Positions 46,001-56,075 are shown, counted from the first letter of the stretch. The stretch: DNA of 64,000 nucleotides from Bacteroidota bacterium (GCA_020403265.1 JADBXZ010000008.1:78181-142180), one strand, 5' to 3'. The notes: generated by a model from the letters alone, not told the origin. Program-made: numbers and translations.

Positions 46001-46966
46001 CTATAATTCCGGGTACAGGATTTTACGCTGTTCACCATTAAAACATTTAACAACACTAACTGCTGTGCGCTGTGTAGCAATCATCAGAGGACTTTTTTCA
46101 CCATCAATTGTTACATCAATAGCGGGTATTTTTAATAAAGCGGCTTTATGGTCTTTGGTCATTTCATCAGTTATACCCATTTCTTCTACCATTTGATGTA
46201 CAATTTGGTCAACATAAGGGCGGTAGGGTTCCATTAAATCATCGGCCAAGCAATAGGCATTGTATCTATTTTTATGAAAAATACCAAGGGTAGGGAGTAA
46301 GCCTGCTGCTACAATACTACGAGCCATGGTAGCGCGTAAAATGGCGTAGCCATAATTTAAATAATTATTGGGGGGTGGTCCTTCTCTGTGGCGAACAAAA
46401 CCATTTACATGCCTGAAAATGGTTTGCCAATAATATACGGCGGCAGTTGCTTCACAATTATCGGCATCGCCACTTTTTACATTGCGGTGTAATGGAATTA
46501 AATAATCAGCTACTAAAGATTTACTTTCTAATGCGGCTGCCTGATTTTTAATTTTTTGAGAAACCGTTTGTTGCCATAATTGTTTTTTTAAGGGCTCGCT
46601 GGCACTTAATTGAGCCTCGTAGCGCTCTTGCTGTATGCTGTTACCCTCAAGGGGTAATAGCATGCTTTGTGGCATGTGGCGGTAATCACAAATAATAACA
46701 GCTACATTGTTTTCTTGCAAGGCTTGCAGCAAACCACTGGTTAAGGTAATTTGAGGATGATCTATAACTACAATGCCAATATCTTCTACAGGAATAGTAG
46801 TTAGGGCTTCTCGTTTAAAGTTGAGGGTGTTCTCATCTCTCGACTCCGCTCGAGATGACTCGCTCAAACTCACATTTTTCTCTACCTCGGGCAAACGAAT
46901 GTTTAACTGAGCATTTTTGATACTTAAATAAGATGGGTTTCCGAAGTATAGAGTTCGTTTGATCAT
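46001..46966 (-). CDS. cas1: CRISPR-associated integrase Cas1 (type II), with an in-frame insertion
   Basis: A 321-residue type II-C Cas1. It opens MIKRTLYFGNPSYLSIKNAQL and continues VEDIGIVVIDHPQITLTSG; the catalytic lobe has NNYLNYGYAILRATMARS, the metal-binding histidine in LGIFHKN and the acid patch ADDLMEPYRPYVD. Residues 33-47 (SLSESSRAESRDENT) interrupt the normal LPEVEKN...IPVEDIG spacing and correspond to a palindromic DNA insert. The start codon overlaps the cas9 stop by 4 bases. The insert lies in the N-terminal beta domain, away from the active site, so the protein may still work. Confidence 0.93.
   Translation of the reverse strand: MIKRTLYFGNPSYLSIKNAQLNIRLPEVEKNVSLSESSRAESRDENTLNFKREALTTIPVEDIGIVVIDHPQITLTSGLLQALQENNVAVIICDYRHMPQSMLLPLEGNSIQQERYEAQLSASEPLKKQLWQQTVSQKIKNQAAALESKSLVADYLIPLHRNVKSGDADNCEATAAVYYWQTIFRHVNGFVRHREGPPPNNYLNYGYAILRATMARSIVAAGLLPTLGIFHKNRYNAYCLADDLMEPYRPYVDQIVHQMVEEMGITDEMTKDHKAALLKIPAIDVTIDGEKSPLMIATQRTAVSVVKCFNGEQRKILYPEL
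46833..46858. repeat. REP-like palindrome inside cas1
   Basis: TCATCTC (46833-46839) pairs with GAGATGA (46852-46858) around CGACTCCGCTC, giving an imperfect 26-base hairpin. On the coding strand it reads in frame as SSRAESRDE. It resembles the CTCGA-centred intergenic palindromes common in Flavobacteria. Confidence 0.7.
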
Positions 46967-49900
46967 GCTTTTGAGATATTGCCTAATCTATCTGCTTTGA
47001 TTTTTATGCAATAATTTTTAATCATAATTCCATCAGTCGAATTTTGGCTTTTAGACTGGGGACTTCCAACACCAAATTCATTTTGAATTGAGTAATCAAT
47101 TTTTCTTTTTTCTTGCTCTTTCTTCGAAATATTGAACAATAAATTCGCTACTCTAAACGGAACAAAATTAGCAGTTGTATCGCTACTATCAGTAAATTTA
47201 TAAATTCTATTTTTCTGTTCACTAACTAAGTTTTCAAAATCAATTTTGGATTTGCTGGATATTTCTTCTTGGGTAGGAATGTAAACTAAATCGTTAGGCG
47301 ACAGATAAAATAAAAGACTATCACCTTTTTCGTTTATTTCGGGCACAGAGATCAACCCTTGTTTTTGTCTCTCTATGACAATGTTTAAAGGAATGGTTTC
47401 AAAATTTCTTTTTCCATTTTCATCTTGGTAAATAGCAAAGAACAAGTTTGTACCTTTGGCAGCTTCAACATACTTGTATTTTTTGTTTCCCTTTATTCCC
47501 AAAGGGAATTTGTTTCCCAATTCAAAAATTCTTGCTTTATAAATTGGTTGATGTAATTTTCCATTATTAAAATCAGCAATATTTTTATTCAAATCTTCAA
47601 TTCCTTCAGGTGAAAATGCTACTTCGGGATTATTGTTTTTGCTTGCTAGGTAATTCCTTAAAATTTTTTGAATACCTGTGTCGGTAATTGATTCTATTGT
47701 TTTTAAATCAAAATTCGTGTCAATGTTTTTTCTTGTAGCCGTTAGTATTTTCCCTTTGGGAATTCTTATTCTTGGCAAGTCAACTTTCCCCGAAATAGTT
47801 TCTTTATGTATAGACTTTCGTATAGCCCAATTTAAACCCTCTTGTTTCAATTCTATTTTCTTTCCATTTTCATATTTTTCGTAGGTATTGGTTGTTTTAT
47901 TTATAACGCGTAAGTTTTGTTTAAAGGTTACCACAATTTTATCCAACTCATTTTTGGCATCAACGGTAAAGTTTTGCCAAGGCTTCTTAAACTCTGTGAA
48001 TTTATCGTGTTCCTTTCCTTTGTTGTCTTTCCATTTTTCTTTATTGCGTAATTTGTTTTGTAAATCAAATCTTGAGTTATCTGATTTTGCAGATTGATTA
48101 TTTAGCAAATTCAGATGGTCGCGTGTAGCACATGCTATAACTAATGCATCTATTGCGTGATGGCGGTGGTCAATGCGCTTTTTTTGAAAACCTTTTGAAA
48201 GCTCAAGTGGTATAGCAGGAATAATATGTCCTTCTTTGTTTTTTGCAGTAAATACAGTTGTTTTAGTCAATTCATTCATTCGCTCGAAGCGTGGTAAGAT
48301 CAATTCATTCCAAATATCATTTAATCCCCAATCTTGTTTTAATCTGTCTGTTATTTTACCATTGCCCGGAATGATATTTTTAGAATTTACGCCTTCATCA
48401 TTTTTGTCTTCGCGAACAAGATTTGATAATATTTGCGATACAAATTTGCTGATGTAGCGTGTATCGTTTAATTGACGGGCGATCATTTTTTCTGGAATTT
48501 CCTCTAATAATAGTTTGTTTCGTTTTGCTTTATTCTTAGAGTAGTACTCTTCTATAAATGTTTTATAGGCATCTTCTGTAAATATTGTTACATGTTTATT
48601 GCCTATTTGTATTTTTTCTCCAGGATGTTTTTTGATAAATTCTAATCCTAATTGATTATCTTTCTTTTTGTTTACCTCTGCTTCGCAAATTACTTTATTA
48701 CTTAAACTATCATCAAAGTAACGACTTTGAGGAATGATATGTTCTATTTCATAAGCTGTTGTAAAGAGTTTGCTCAAGGGTATTGTTTCTCCTGTATATG
48801 GAGAACGGTATTTTTGTTCCAACCAAAGCTTATAGCGGATAAGTTCTAATTTTGTAGGCTGTGGGGAAGTACTAATTTTAAGCATCGCCTCGTCTTCTTC
48901 TTTCTGATTTTTTTCACCTTCTTTGTATTCTTTGCTTTTTATCGAATTTAAAATCCCATCTTCATAAATCTTTAAAATCTCTTGTTGGGATGGGGAATAT
49001 TCACGTACATTTTCAATTTTACTATCGTTTTTCAACTCCATTAATAACAGTTTTATACGCTGATTGGTGTTTTCATTTTCAGTAACTGTAGTAGTTAATC
49101 TTTTACGTTCATCTGCGGTGTTTTTCATTTCCCTTCCTAACTCGATATGTATTTCGTCAAAAAAATCTTTTGCACCGTTTCCATACTTTTCCCAAATGTC
49201 TTTTACAACTCTTAACGTTTCGGTTATAACCTGCTCTACAATTGGGTTACGTAGGGAGTGTTGTTTAAACTCATTTAAATATGCCTTTAAATCTTCCACA
49301 GAATTCCATTTCCCTGTAATATTTGCTTCCGAATGGCGGTCATAAACAATATAACTTGCCAACCATAGTTGTAATCCTTGAAAATGATTTTTTTCTGTTA
49401 AATTTATTGCTTGTTCACGAACTCTGTTTTGTATTTCAGAATCAAACTCGCCTGTCAAGAGTTTATCAATTCGAGCTTGTGTTTTGGTGTCAATGTTTTC
49501 CCAATTCCAATATTTTCCTAAACGCATTAACGGCAATAATTTTTTAATTGCTTTTTCTGAAAATGAGCCATAATCAGGTTTGAACCAAACTTTTCCCAAG
49601 TTTTCTGCAAAAGCATTCTCGTTTAAGCCGTATTTTTTTGCAAACTTTTTTAACGCTTCTTCATATTCTTTTCTATCCGTAACTGAGTAAATTATATGCC
49701 ATAGTTGATATTCTCGTGTTCCTAAACTTTCTATTCCTTCTCTTCCTGTCTTCACTCTAATGCCTAGTTCATTTTTCTTTTTATATTGAACTTGTTTTGT
49801 GTCAATGATTTTTAAAAAATCGGCAGGTACATAATCAACTTTTTGTAATTGTTTACGAATTTCATAACCAGTTTCATTCATCGGATAAGTTTTTGATTCA

Positions 49901-51564
49901 TCTTTTTCTGAATCATAAACGTAGTTCCAACGGTACTTGGCAATTTCTGCTGTTTGTGCTTTGCCTTTTAAATCTTTAAAAATGTATTTGAGAATGTCTT
50001 TGTGGTCAACTTCTTTTTTACTCATCAAAAATTCAAACAATTTTTCCCAGTCCTCAGTTGATTTCAGAAATATTGCCGTTACATCGCTGTCATCAGCTTT
50101 GAGGTAGATTTTAAGATTGTACAACCATTGCCATACCCTAAATTCTTGATAATAGGGATTTGATTTAGGAATGACTTTTAGATATTCTTTTACTTCTGTT
50201 TCTTTCCCGTTTTCATCTTTTCGTTTGTATGCTCGGAATTCTAACGAACAATTGCCAATACTTGATTTTTGACTGCGCAATGGGCGTTGGTAGAAGATTA
50301 TATCCTCCAAAAACAAATGGACAAAATCTCTTTTACTTAGTTGCTGTTGGTGTGCTTCATTGCTTCTGTATAACTCTCGAACGCAAGCACTATATAATTC
50401 ATCAGTAAATAATTTTGGTTGAAGTTCGATTTGTTTTTGCAAAATTGCTTTTAACTCATCTTTGTAATACTTACGCTCAATAGTACGAACTAATTTACCT
50501 CTTATTTTTTGAGTTGGATTTTTTAATAGCGATTCAAAGATGTAAGAGCCAACTGTTTGTTTGCTGTTTTCTATTGTTACCTCTGTTCGGGCTTTAATCT
50601 TTTTGTAAATTTTATCTTGGTCTTTTTTACTCATCAAGTTGATTTCATCAAATGACGGCAAGGGTGTAATCTTGCGTTTTTCTTTTCCTATTCTATCTGT
50701 TTTTTTATCTTTTACAATTTTAATATTTCTGTTTTCGTCAAGTTCTTCTGTTACCAAAAAATCTTTTTCAGTATCCAGCCATTTGGGTTCGGCTGTGAAT
50801 GTTGCGGAATACACCCAACCATTACTCAATGTAAATGCGTACCATGTTTTTCTATCATTCTTTTTATCAACTTCGCCTTTTTCAACTTTGGTAATTTTAA
50901 GTGGGATTACATATTCATTGATGTTATTATTGGATTCTTCTTCTTCACCACGCAGTTGGTAATAGCCACGCTTTTGATTAAAGTTTAAAATTAACCAAGC
51001 CAATTCCTGTTTTGTGATTATTTGAGTTAGTGCTTTTTTACGCAGATAGTATATTGTCCAGTCATAAGGTATTTTGGTTGTATCTCCTTTTCTGTTTTTT
51101 CTATTCAATAAATCAGGCTGAAATTTTTTAAATTCCTCAATCATTTCTGTAAATGAAGATAGAAAGACAAAATCAAATTTAGCTTTGCCATTTTCTTTTT
51201 GCCCGTTTTTCTTCCAAACTAATTTAGTTTCGGTTTCATCTTTAAATTTTCCAAAACGTTTCTCAAAATCAATATCACTTGCATAGTGTTCAGGTAAAAA
51301 TTCTAATACATTCAAAACTCTGTGAAGTCTTTCTCTGCGCAGATGATTTCGTTCATTCAATCTTCTCTTGCTTCTATAGTCAGTTCTTGCTGATGTTTGT
51401 GAAACAGAGTTACCTTTCCCGAATTCTCCTAAAATCTCTTGACTCATTGGGATAATTCGACTACCCATGCCAAGTATCTTTCCTTGTTTATTTTCAAAGT
51501 CTTGTTCTATTAGACTCCACCCAATTGAGTTAGTCCCTAAATCCAATCCTAAAATTTTTTTCAT
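46963..51564 (-). CDS. cas9: CRISPR-associated endonuclease Cas9 (type II-C)
   Basis: A 1533-residue RNA-guided DNA nuclease, at the long end of the Bacteroidota II-C group. RuvC-I is LGLDLGTNSIGW with D8; the arginine-rich bridge helix is RSKRRLNERNHLRRERLHR (about 62-80); RuvC-II is EIHIELGREMKNT (about 806); the HNH domain contains YEIEHIIPQSRYFDDSLSNK (about 940-960); RuvC-III is HRHHAIDALVIACATRDH (about 1134). A PAM-interacting region follows. All catalytic residues are present. No csn2 or cas4 is nearby, which defines subtype II-C. Confidence 0.97.
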   Translation of the reverse strand: MKKILGLDLGTNSIGWSLIEQDFENKQGKILGMGSRIIPMSQEILGEFGKGNSVSQTSARTDYRSKRRLNERNHLRRERLHRVLNVLEFLPEHYASDIDFEKRFGKFKDETETKLVWKKNGQKENGKAKFDFVFLSSFTEMIEEFKKFQPDLLNRKNRKGDTTKIPYDWTIYYLRKKALTQIITKQELAWLILNFNQKRGYYQLRGEEEESNNNINEYVIPLKITKVEKGEVDKKNDRKTWYAFTLSNGWVYSATFTAEPKWLDTEKDFLVTEELDENRNIKIVKDKKTDRIGKEKRKITPLPSFDEINLMSKKDQDKIYKKIKARTEVTIENSKQTVGSYIFESLLKNPTQKIRGKLVRTIERKYYKDELKAILQKQIELQPKLFTDELYSACVRELYRSNEAHQQQLSKRDFVHLFLEDIIFYQRPLRSQKSSIGNCSLEFRAYKRKDENGKETEVKEYLKVIPKSNPYYQEFRVWQWLYNLKIYLKADDSDVTAIFLKSTEDWEKLFEFLMSKKEVDHKDILKYIFKDLKGKAQTAEIAKYRWNYVYDSEKDESKTYPMNETGYEIRKQLQKVDYVPADFLKIIDTKQVQYKKKNELGIRVKTGREGIESLGTREYQLWHIIYSVTDRKEYEEALKKFAKKYGLNENAFAENLGKVWFKPDYGSFSEKAIKKLLPLMRLGKYWNWENIDTKTQARIDKLLTGEFDSEIQNRVREQAINLTEKNHFQGLQLWLASYIVYDRHSEANITGKWNSVEDLKAYLNEFKQHSLRNPIVEQVITETLRVVKDIWEKYGNGAKDFFDEIHIELGREMKNTADERKRLTTTVTENENTNQRIKLLLMELKNDSKIENVREYSPSQQEILKIYEDGILNSIKSKEYKEGEKNQKEEDEAMLKISTSPQPTKLELIRYKLWLEQKYRSPYTGETIPLSKLFTTAYEIEHIIPQSRYFDDSLSNKVICEAEVNKKKDNQLGLEFIKKHPGEKIQIGNKHVTIFTEDAYKTFIEEYYSKNKAKRNKLLLEEIPEKMIARQLNDTRYISKFVSQILSNLVREDKNDEGVNSKNIIPGNGKITDRLKQDWGLNDIWNELILPRFERMNELTKTTVFTAKNKEGHIIPAIPLELSKGFQKKRIDHRHHAIDALVIACATRDHLNLLNNQSAKSDNSRFDLQNKLRNKEKWKDNKGKEHDKFTEFKKPWQNFTVDAKNELDKIVVTFKQNLRVINKTTNTYEKYENGKKIELKQEGLNWAIRKSIHKETISGKVDLPRIRIPKGKILTATRKNIDTNFDLKTIESITDTGIQKILRNYLASKNNNPEVAFSPEGIEDLNKNIADFNNGKLHQPIYKARIFELGNKFPLGIKGNKKYKYVEAAKGTNLFFAIYQDENGKRNFETIPLNIVIERQKQGLISVPEINEKGDSLLFYLSPNDLVYIPTQEEISSKSKIDFENLVSEQKNRIYKFTDSSDTTANFVPFRVANLLFNISKKEQEKRKIDYSIQNEFGVGSPQSKSQNSTDGIMIKNYCIKIKADRLGNISKA

Positions 51565-51604
51565 ATTTTATTTTTTTATATAATTTTTATGTTGTAAACT
51601 TGTA

Positions 51605-51690
51605 TTACATTTTGAAGCAAATCACAATAAGGATTATTCCGTTGTGAAAACATCTAAAGCGGTCCCTCCAAAAGAGGGATCGTTTTTTTG
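51605..51690 (+). ncRNA. tracrRNA
   Basis: Transcribed away from cas9. The anti-repeat CATTTTGAAGCAAATCACAA (51608-51627) is complementary to CRISPR repeat positions 2-22 apart from one missing A (a bulge). It is followed by a small GGATTATTCC hairpin, an A-rich linker and a terminator stem, GGTCCCTC with GAGGGATC, ending in seven T. The 5' end is not determined by sequence. Confidence 0.88.
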
Positions 51691-51849
51691 TAATTGAAAT
51701 CTAAATTAAGATTGCGAAATGTTAATTCCAAATTTAAACATCAAAATACCCAAAAACCCTGAGTGCAAAATGTTAAATTAAGGCTTATTATAACTAATTG
51801 ATAAGGGTAATTTAATTTACTTAATTAGAAATTTTACCAAAGACATTAT

Positions 51850-52320
51850 TTATTCTTTCCCAAACCGGAAATTTTCAAAGCGAGAGCTAGTTTTTTTGGC
51901 TTTTTTATGTTGGCTAAAATCATAAACAGCATACCAGTCCAATACATGCACTGCGCCAAAGGAAAATGCGATCAACTTAAATTCGTAAGCTTCTTTTGTT
52001 CCCCAGCTAATTAAATTGATGTAATGAATGTTTTTCTTTTTTTTCAAAAGTACTGCGCCGGCATCCGGTGTTATTACTTTAATTGGTGTTTCTGCTATTT
52101 TTTCCGGAAGCTTGATATTTGGAAACTGGTCATGTTTACCAAAATACAGTGTATCAATGGTGAGTTTGTAATTCTGAGGGCAATCTTTTAGATAATCGCT
52201 TATGGCCTGCCTGTAATAAATTTGAAGTTGCGAAGGAGTAGGTACTTTATTTTTTTGCGCAAAAAACGGAATGGTAAGCAAACAAAAGACGGCGGTAAGT
52301 TTTTTTAAACTCAGACTCAT
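51850..52320 (-). CDS. exported hypothetical protein
   Basis: A 156-residue protein with a signal peptide (LKKLTAVFCLLTIPFFAQ) and a beta-rich body containing KLTIDTLYFGKHDQFPNI and VHVLDWYAVYDFSQ. I do not recognise a family. It follows dsbD in the same direction, 63 bases from the dsbD start region, and may be an envelope protein of that neighbourhood. Confidence 0.55.
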   Translation of the reverse strand: MSLSLKKLTAVFCLLTIPFFAQKNKVPTPSQLQIYYRQAISDYLKDCPQNYKLTIDTLYFGKHDQFPNIKLPEKIAETPIKVITPDAGAVLLKKKKNIHYINLISWGTKEAYEFKLIAFSFGAVHVLDWYAVYDFSQHKKAKKTSSRFENFRFGKE

Positions 52321-52383
52321 TTTTTTTGTTCATAATTCAAATAAGCTCAATTGGTAGGGCTTATAAAGAATTTATCCGAAATT

Positions 52384-54453
52384 TTATTTAGCGGCAGCTT
52401 TAAAATTTTTCACGCCCTCATCTAACCATTTAACATAGTCTTCCACATTTGGGTCGTATCCACGTATGGCATTTAGTGGTTTTTCGTTATGGTCTAACAA
52501 AACGTACAAAGGCTGCGTGCTTTGCTGGTAACGTGTTTCTTCCATGTATTTAAATTTATCGCCTATATCTGTAATCACACGTTCTTTACCGTACCAAAAA
52601 ACTTTCATGTGATCTTTAGGGTCTAGTTCACGTTTATCATCCACATACAAAGAAACGAGCACGACATCGTTATTTAAACGTTTAAGCACTTCTTCATTTG
52701 GCCAAACATTATCTTCCGTTTTACGACAATTGGCGCAGGCATGCCCGGTAAAATCAACCATAAGTGGTTTGCCAACTTTTTTAGCATAAGCCAACGCATG
52801 CTCATAATCGTTTTTAAAATGAGTAACGCCGTTTTTATTCGTTTCTATGTATTTGCCAAACTCAGGGTCTTTGTTTTCGCTGTGTGCTGTATGACCTGTA
52901 TTACTGCCAAAGCCATGTGGCGACTCTGAATATTCCAATGGCGGTAAAATGCCGCTGAATAATTTTAGCGGAGCACCCCATAAGCCAGGTATTAAATAAA
53001 AGGTAATAAAAAAGGCTGTGATGGCAAAAAATAAACGTGTAACAGATAAATGTTTTACATCACTATCATGCGAGGTTTTAAACACACCAATCAAGTAAAG
53101 TCCAAGCAGCATAAAAATAACAATCCATAAACCAACAAATACCTCACGCGTTAAAATAAAAGCCTGCACCACTAGGTCGGCATTCGACGCAAATTTAAGC
53201 GCCAACGCTAATTCCAGAAAACCAAGTGTAACTTTAACAGAATTGAGCCAACCACCGGATTTTGGCATTGATTGAAGCCAGCCCGGGAAGGCCGCAAATA
53301 AACCAAATGGTAATGCCAGCGCTAAGGCAAACCCAAACATGCCCCAAAATGGCCCTGAAATATTTCCTGTACCTGCTGCTTCAACTAATAAAGTACCAAT
53401 TATGGGCCCGGTGCAAGAGAACGAAACCAATGCCAGCGTAAAGGCCATGAAAAAAATACCGGCTAAACCGCCTTTATCACTTTTAGCATCCATTTTATTA
53501 ACGAATGAACTTGGCAGAACAATTTCAAAAGCACCTAAGAAGGACGCTGCAAACACTAACAACAGAACAAAAAAGGCGAGGTTAAACCAAACGTTGGTAG
53601 ATAAGGTGTGCAGGGCACCGGCACCAAAAATAATAGTAACGCCTAATCCTAAACTCACATAAAGTGCAATTATAAAAAAGGCATAAATAATGGCATTACG
53701 AAGGCCTTGCTGTTTTGATTTGCTTTGTTTGGTGAAAAAGGCTACGTTCATCGGGATCATCGGAAACACGCATGGCGTAAGCAATGCAGCAAAGCCGCCA
53801 ATAAAGCCTGCTAAAAATATGCCCCACCACGACATGGAGGAAGAAGGTGCATCACCTTTAGAACTATGGGTAGGCATGGTAATAGCAGTAACAGTATCCT
53901 TTTTTGTTTCTGTTATGGTATCTTTTGTTTCGGTAACGGTAAGGGCGGAATCAGTTGAGGTGGTGCTGCTTTGCGCGGCAGCCGTCCCAATACAATCTTT
54001 ACTGCCTTCGCAATCAAAATTAAAATCGTCTGCCGGCGGGAAGATACATTTTTCTTCTGTACAGGCCTGAGCTTCATATTTCCCGGTAATTTTTACCTTA
54101 CCTTCTTTTAATAATTTTATTCGTTGTGTAAAACTGGCTGTTTTTTCGTGGTAAGCTACATTAATTTCAAATACCTTGTCGAACTCCTTTTTAGGACTAC
54201 TTTCTTTTACGCCGCCTACCAATTCATAATCATTTGATTTTTTAAATTTAAACGAGGTAGGGTTAGGTCCATCGCCCTTGGCTTTAATTATAGAATAAAT
54301 GTGCCAAGGCTCCTCAATGCTGGCCTTAAAAATTAAATCATATTCGCAGCTGTTTACTTTTTTAGATTCAAACGACCATTTAACCGGGTTATCTTGAGCA
54401 GCAAGAAAGCTAAAATGAACCAAAAGAGGTAAAAGAAAAAAAAGTTTTTTCAT
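52384..54453 (-). CDS. dsbD: thiol:disulfide interchange protein DsbD
   Basis: A 689-residue inner-membrane electron carrier that passes reducing power from cytoplasmic thioredoxin to the periplasm. It has a signal peptide, an N-terminal DsbD-alpha-like domain (about 22-150, with a CTEEKCIFPP pair), an eight-helix core (about 205-500) with the redox cysteines in TPCVFPMIPMNVAFF and FSCTGPIIGTLL, and a C-terminal thioredoxin domain with CANC in FTGHACANCRK. Reducing power to the periplasm is also needed for cytochrome c maturation, matching the ccm genes. Confidence 0.93.
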   Translation of the reverse strand: MKKLFFLLPLLVHFSFLAAQDNPVKWSFESKKVNSCEYDLIFKASIEEPWHIYSIIKAKGDGPNPTSFKFKKSNDYELVGGVKESSPKKEFDKVFEINVAYHEKTASFTQRIKLLKEGKVKITGKYEAQACTEEKCIFPPADDFNFDCEGSKDCIGTAAAQSSTTSTDSALTVTETKDTITETKKDTVTAITMPTHSSKGDAPSSSMSWWGIFLAGFIGGFAALLTPCVFPMIPMNVAFFTKQSKSKQQGLRNAIIYAFFIIALYVSLGLGVTIIFGAGALHTLSTNVWFNLAFFVLLLVFAASFLGAFEIVLPSSFVNKMDAKSDKGGLAGIFFMAFTLALVSFSCTGPIIGTLLVEAAGTGNISGPFWGMFGFALALALPFGLFAAFPGWLQSMPKSGGWLNSVKVTLGFLELALALKFASNADLVVQAFILTREVFVGLWIVIFMLLGLYLIGVFKTSHDSDVKHLSVTRLFFAITAFFITFYLIPGLWGAPLKLFSGILPPLEYSESPHGFGSNTGHTAHSENKDPEFGKYIETNKNGVTHFKNDYEHALAYAKKVGKPLMVDFTGHACANCRKTEDNVWPNEEVLKRLNNDVVLVSLYVDDKRELDPKDHMKVFWYGKERVITDIGDKFKYMEETRYQQSTQPLYVLLDHNEKPLNAIRGYDPNVEDYVKWLDEGVKNFKAAAK

Positions 54454-54494
54454 TTATTAAATCGATTTAAGTTATAAGGACAAATATATTAAAA

Positions 54495-54935
54495 TTATTC
54501 AGTTTTAACGTTTAACTCAACTGTTTTAGGTGGCAAACACATATTGTCGTTGCAACACATATATTCTACGTTAATTTTAATTATTGGATTTTTAGCAAGC
54601 AGCTTAACTTTTTGAGTGAAAGTTGCTTTACCATTAAATACAAATATTTTGGCGTCAAATGCTTTTACAAATTCTTCGTGCGCATCGCTCTCTTCAGTTT
54701 TTCCAATTAATGTAAATTGTTTTAAATCGTTGTATTTGAATGAAGTTGGAATAGGGCCGGCATCAGTAGGGCGCTGTGAATACGTATGCCAGCCTTTTTC
54801 AATGGCGGCGGTTATGGTAATTTCACCCTCAGAGGCACTTATTTTTTTATATGTTGCAAACCAACTTACCGGATTTTGTTGGGCCTGAAGCATAAACACA
54901 GAAAAGAGCAAAAAGCTTAAGATTAATTTTTTCAT
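54495..54935 (-). CDS. stand-alone DsbD N-terminal domain protein
   Basis: A 146-residue exported protein (signal peptide ending FMLQAQ) that aligns by eye with the N-terminal domain of the adjacent DsbD: both have PVSWFATYKK / PVKWSFESKK, WHTYSQ / WHIYSI, PTSFK and a C-terminal cysteine motif (MCCNDNMCLPP here, ACTEEKCIFPP in DsbD). It lies just upstream of dsbD and probably arose by duplication. It may accept electrons from DsbD or act on separate substrates. Confidence 0.78.
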   Translation of the reverse strand: MKKLILSFLLFSVFMLQAQQNPVSWFATYKKISASEGEITITAAIEKGWHTYSQRPTDAGPIPTSFKYNDLKQFTLIGKTEESDAHEEFVKAFDAKIFVFNGKATFTQKVKLLAKNPIIKINVEYMCCNDNMCLPPKTVELNVKTE

Positions 54936-55085
54936 GGTTAATTAATTCGATTAGATAAAGTTGAAGTAAAAATCCAGAAAAGCCAAACAAATAAACAAAT
55001 ATTAACATTGATATTAATTTTAAACAAAACTCTCATTTTCGATAGCTTTTTTATAAATTTACAAGCATAATTAAAATTTAAACGT

Positions 55086-56024
55086 ATGAAAGTATCAGTT
55101 ATTGGAGCAGGAAATGTAGGTGCATCATGTGCAGAGTACATTGCTATTAATCGCATTGCCAGCGAGGTAGTTATTTTAGATATAAAAGAAAATTTTGCCG
55201 AAGGAAAGGCTTTAGACCTTATGCAAACAGCAACCTTAAACGGTTTTAACACGCGTATTTCGGGCAGTACAAATGATTACGCTAAAACAGCTAACAGTGA
55301 TGTGGTGGTGGTTACCAGCGGTATCCCACGTAAGCCGGGGATGACAAGAGAAGAGTTAATTGGAATTAACGCAGGTATAGTGAAAACTGTTACTGAAAAC
55401 GTTTTAAAACATTCACCTAATGCAATTGTAATTATAGTTAGTAACCCAATGGACACCATGACCTATTTAGCATTAAAAGAAAGTGGTTTACCAAAAAACA
55501 GAATCATTGGCATGGGTGGTATCTTGGATAGCTCTCGTTTTAAATGTTATTTATCGCAGGCATTAAACGTACCTGCCAGTGATGTACAAGGTTATGTAAT
55601 AGGTGGTCACGGTGATACTACGATGATTCCTTTAACCAGATTAGCCACTTATAACGGTTTTCCGGTGAGTAACTTATTAGATGCCGAACAATTGAAAAAA
55701 GTAGCTGCCGATACCATGGTAGGTGGAGCTACATTAACCGGAATGCTTGGCACCAGTGCCTGGTATGCGCCGGGCGCTTCAGTTGCTGCTTTAGTAGATA
55801 GCATCTTAAACGACCATAAAAAATTATATACCTGCTGTGTAAGCCTAAACGGTGAATACGGACAGAATGATATTTGCCTTGGTGTTCCTGTTGTTATTGG
55901 AAAAAATGGCTGGGAAAAAATTGTTGACTTTAAATTAACTGCTGATGAGCAAGCTGCTTTCAACAAGAGTGCAGAGGCTGTGAGAGCAATGAATAAAGTA
56001 TTAAGCGAAATGAAAACTGCTTAA
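55086..56024 (+). CDS. mdh: malate dehydrogenase (LDH-like type)
   Basis: A 312-residue NAD-dependent enzyme of the TCA cycle. The Rossmann motif is VSVIGAGNVGASCAEYI, the NAD specificity aspartate is in VVILDIKE, and the substrate loop is TSGIPRKPGMTREELIGINA, where the second arginine region (RKPGMTR) marks malate specificity. The catalytic pair lies in NPMDTMTYLALKESG and VIGGHGDTTMIPL. Standard length, monocistronic, followed by a strong terminator. Confidence 0.95.
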   Translation: MKVSVIGAGNVGASCAEYIAINRIASEVVILDIKENFAEGKALDLMQTATLNGFNTRISGSTNDYAKTANSDVVVVTSGIPRKPGMTREELIGINAGIVKTVTENVLKHSPNAIVIIVSNPMDTMTYLALKESGLPKNRIIGMGGILDSSRFKCYLSQALNVPASDVQGYVIGGHGDTTMIPLTRLATYNGFPVSNLLDAEQLKKVAADTMVGGATLTGMLGTSAWYAPGASVAALVDSILNDHKKLYTCCVSLNGEYGQNDICLGVPVVIGKNGWEKIVDFKLTADEQAAFNKSAEAVRAMNKVLSEMKTA

Positions 56025-56045
56025 ACTAACTTATATTTTTTTAAG

Positions 56046-56075
56046 AAGGTTGCCGTTATTTGGCAACCTTTTTTA
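56046..56075 (+). terminator. intrinsic terminator after mdh
   Basis: AAGGTTGCC pairs with GGCAACCTT over a 7-base loop and is followed by a T-run. Confidence 0.85.

Noticed and set aside
51640..51648. GTTGTGA in the tracrRNA region as a sign of a minus-strand crRNA
   Set aside because: Only seven bases match, against twenty for the anti-repeat that supports plus-strand crRNAs.
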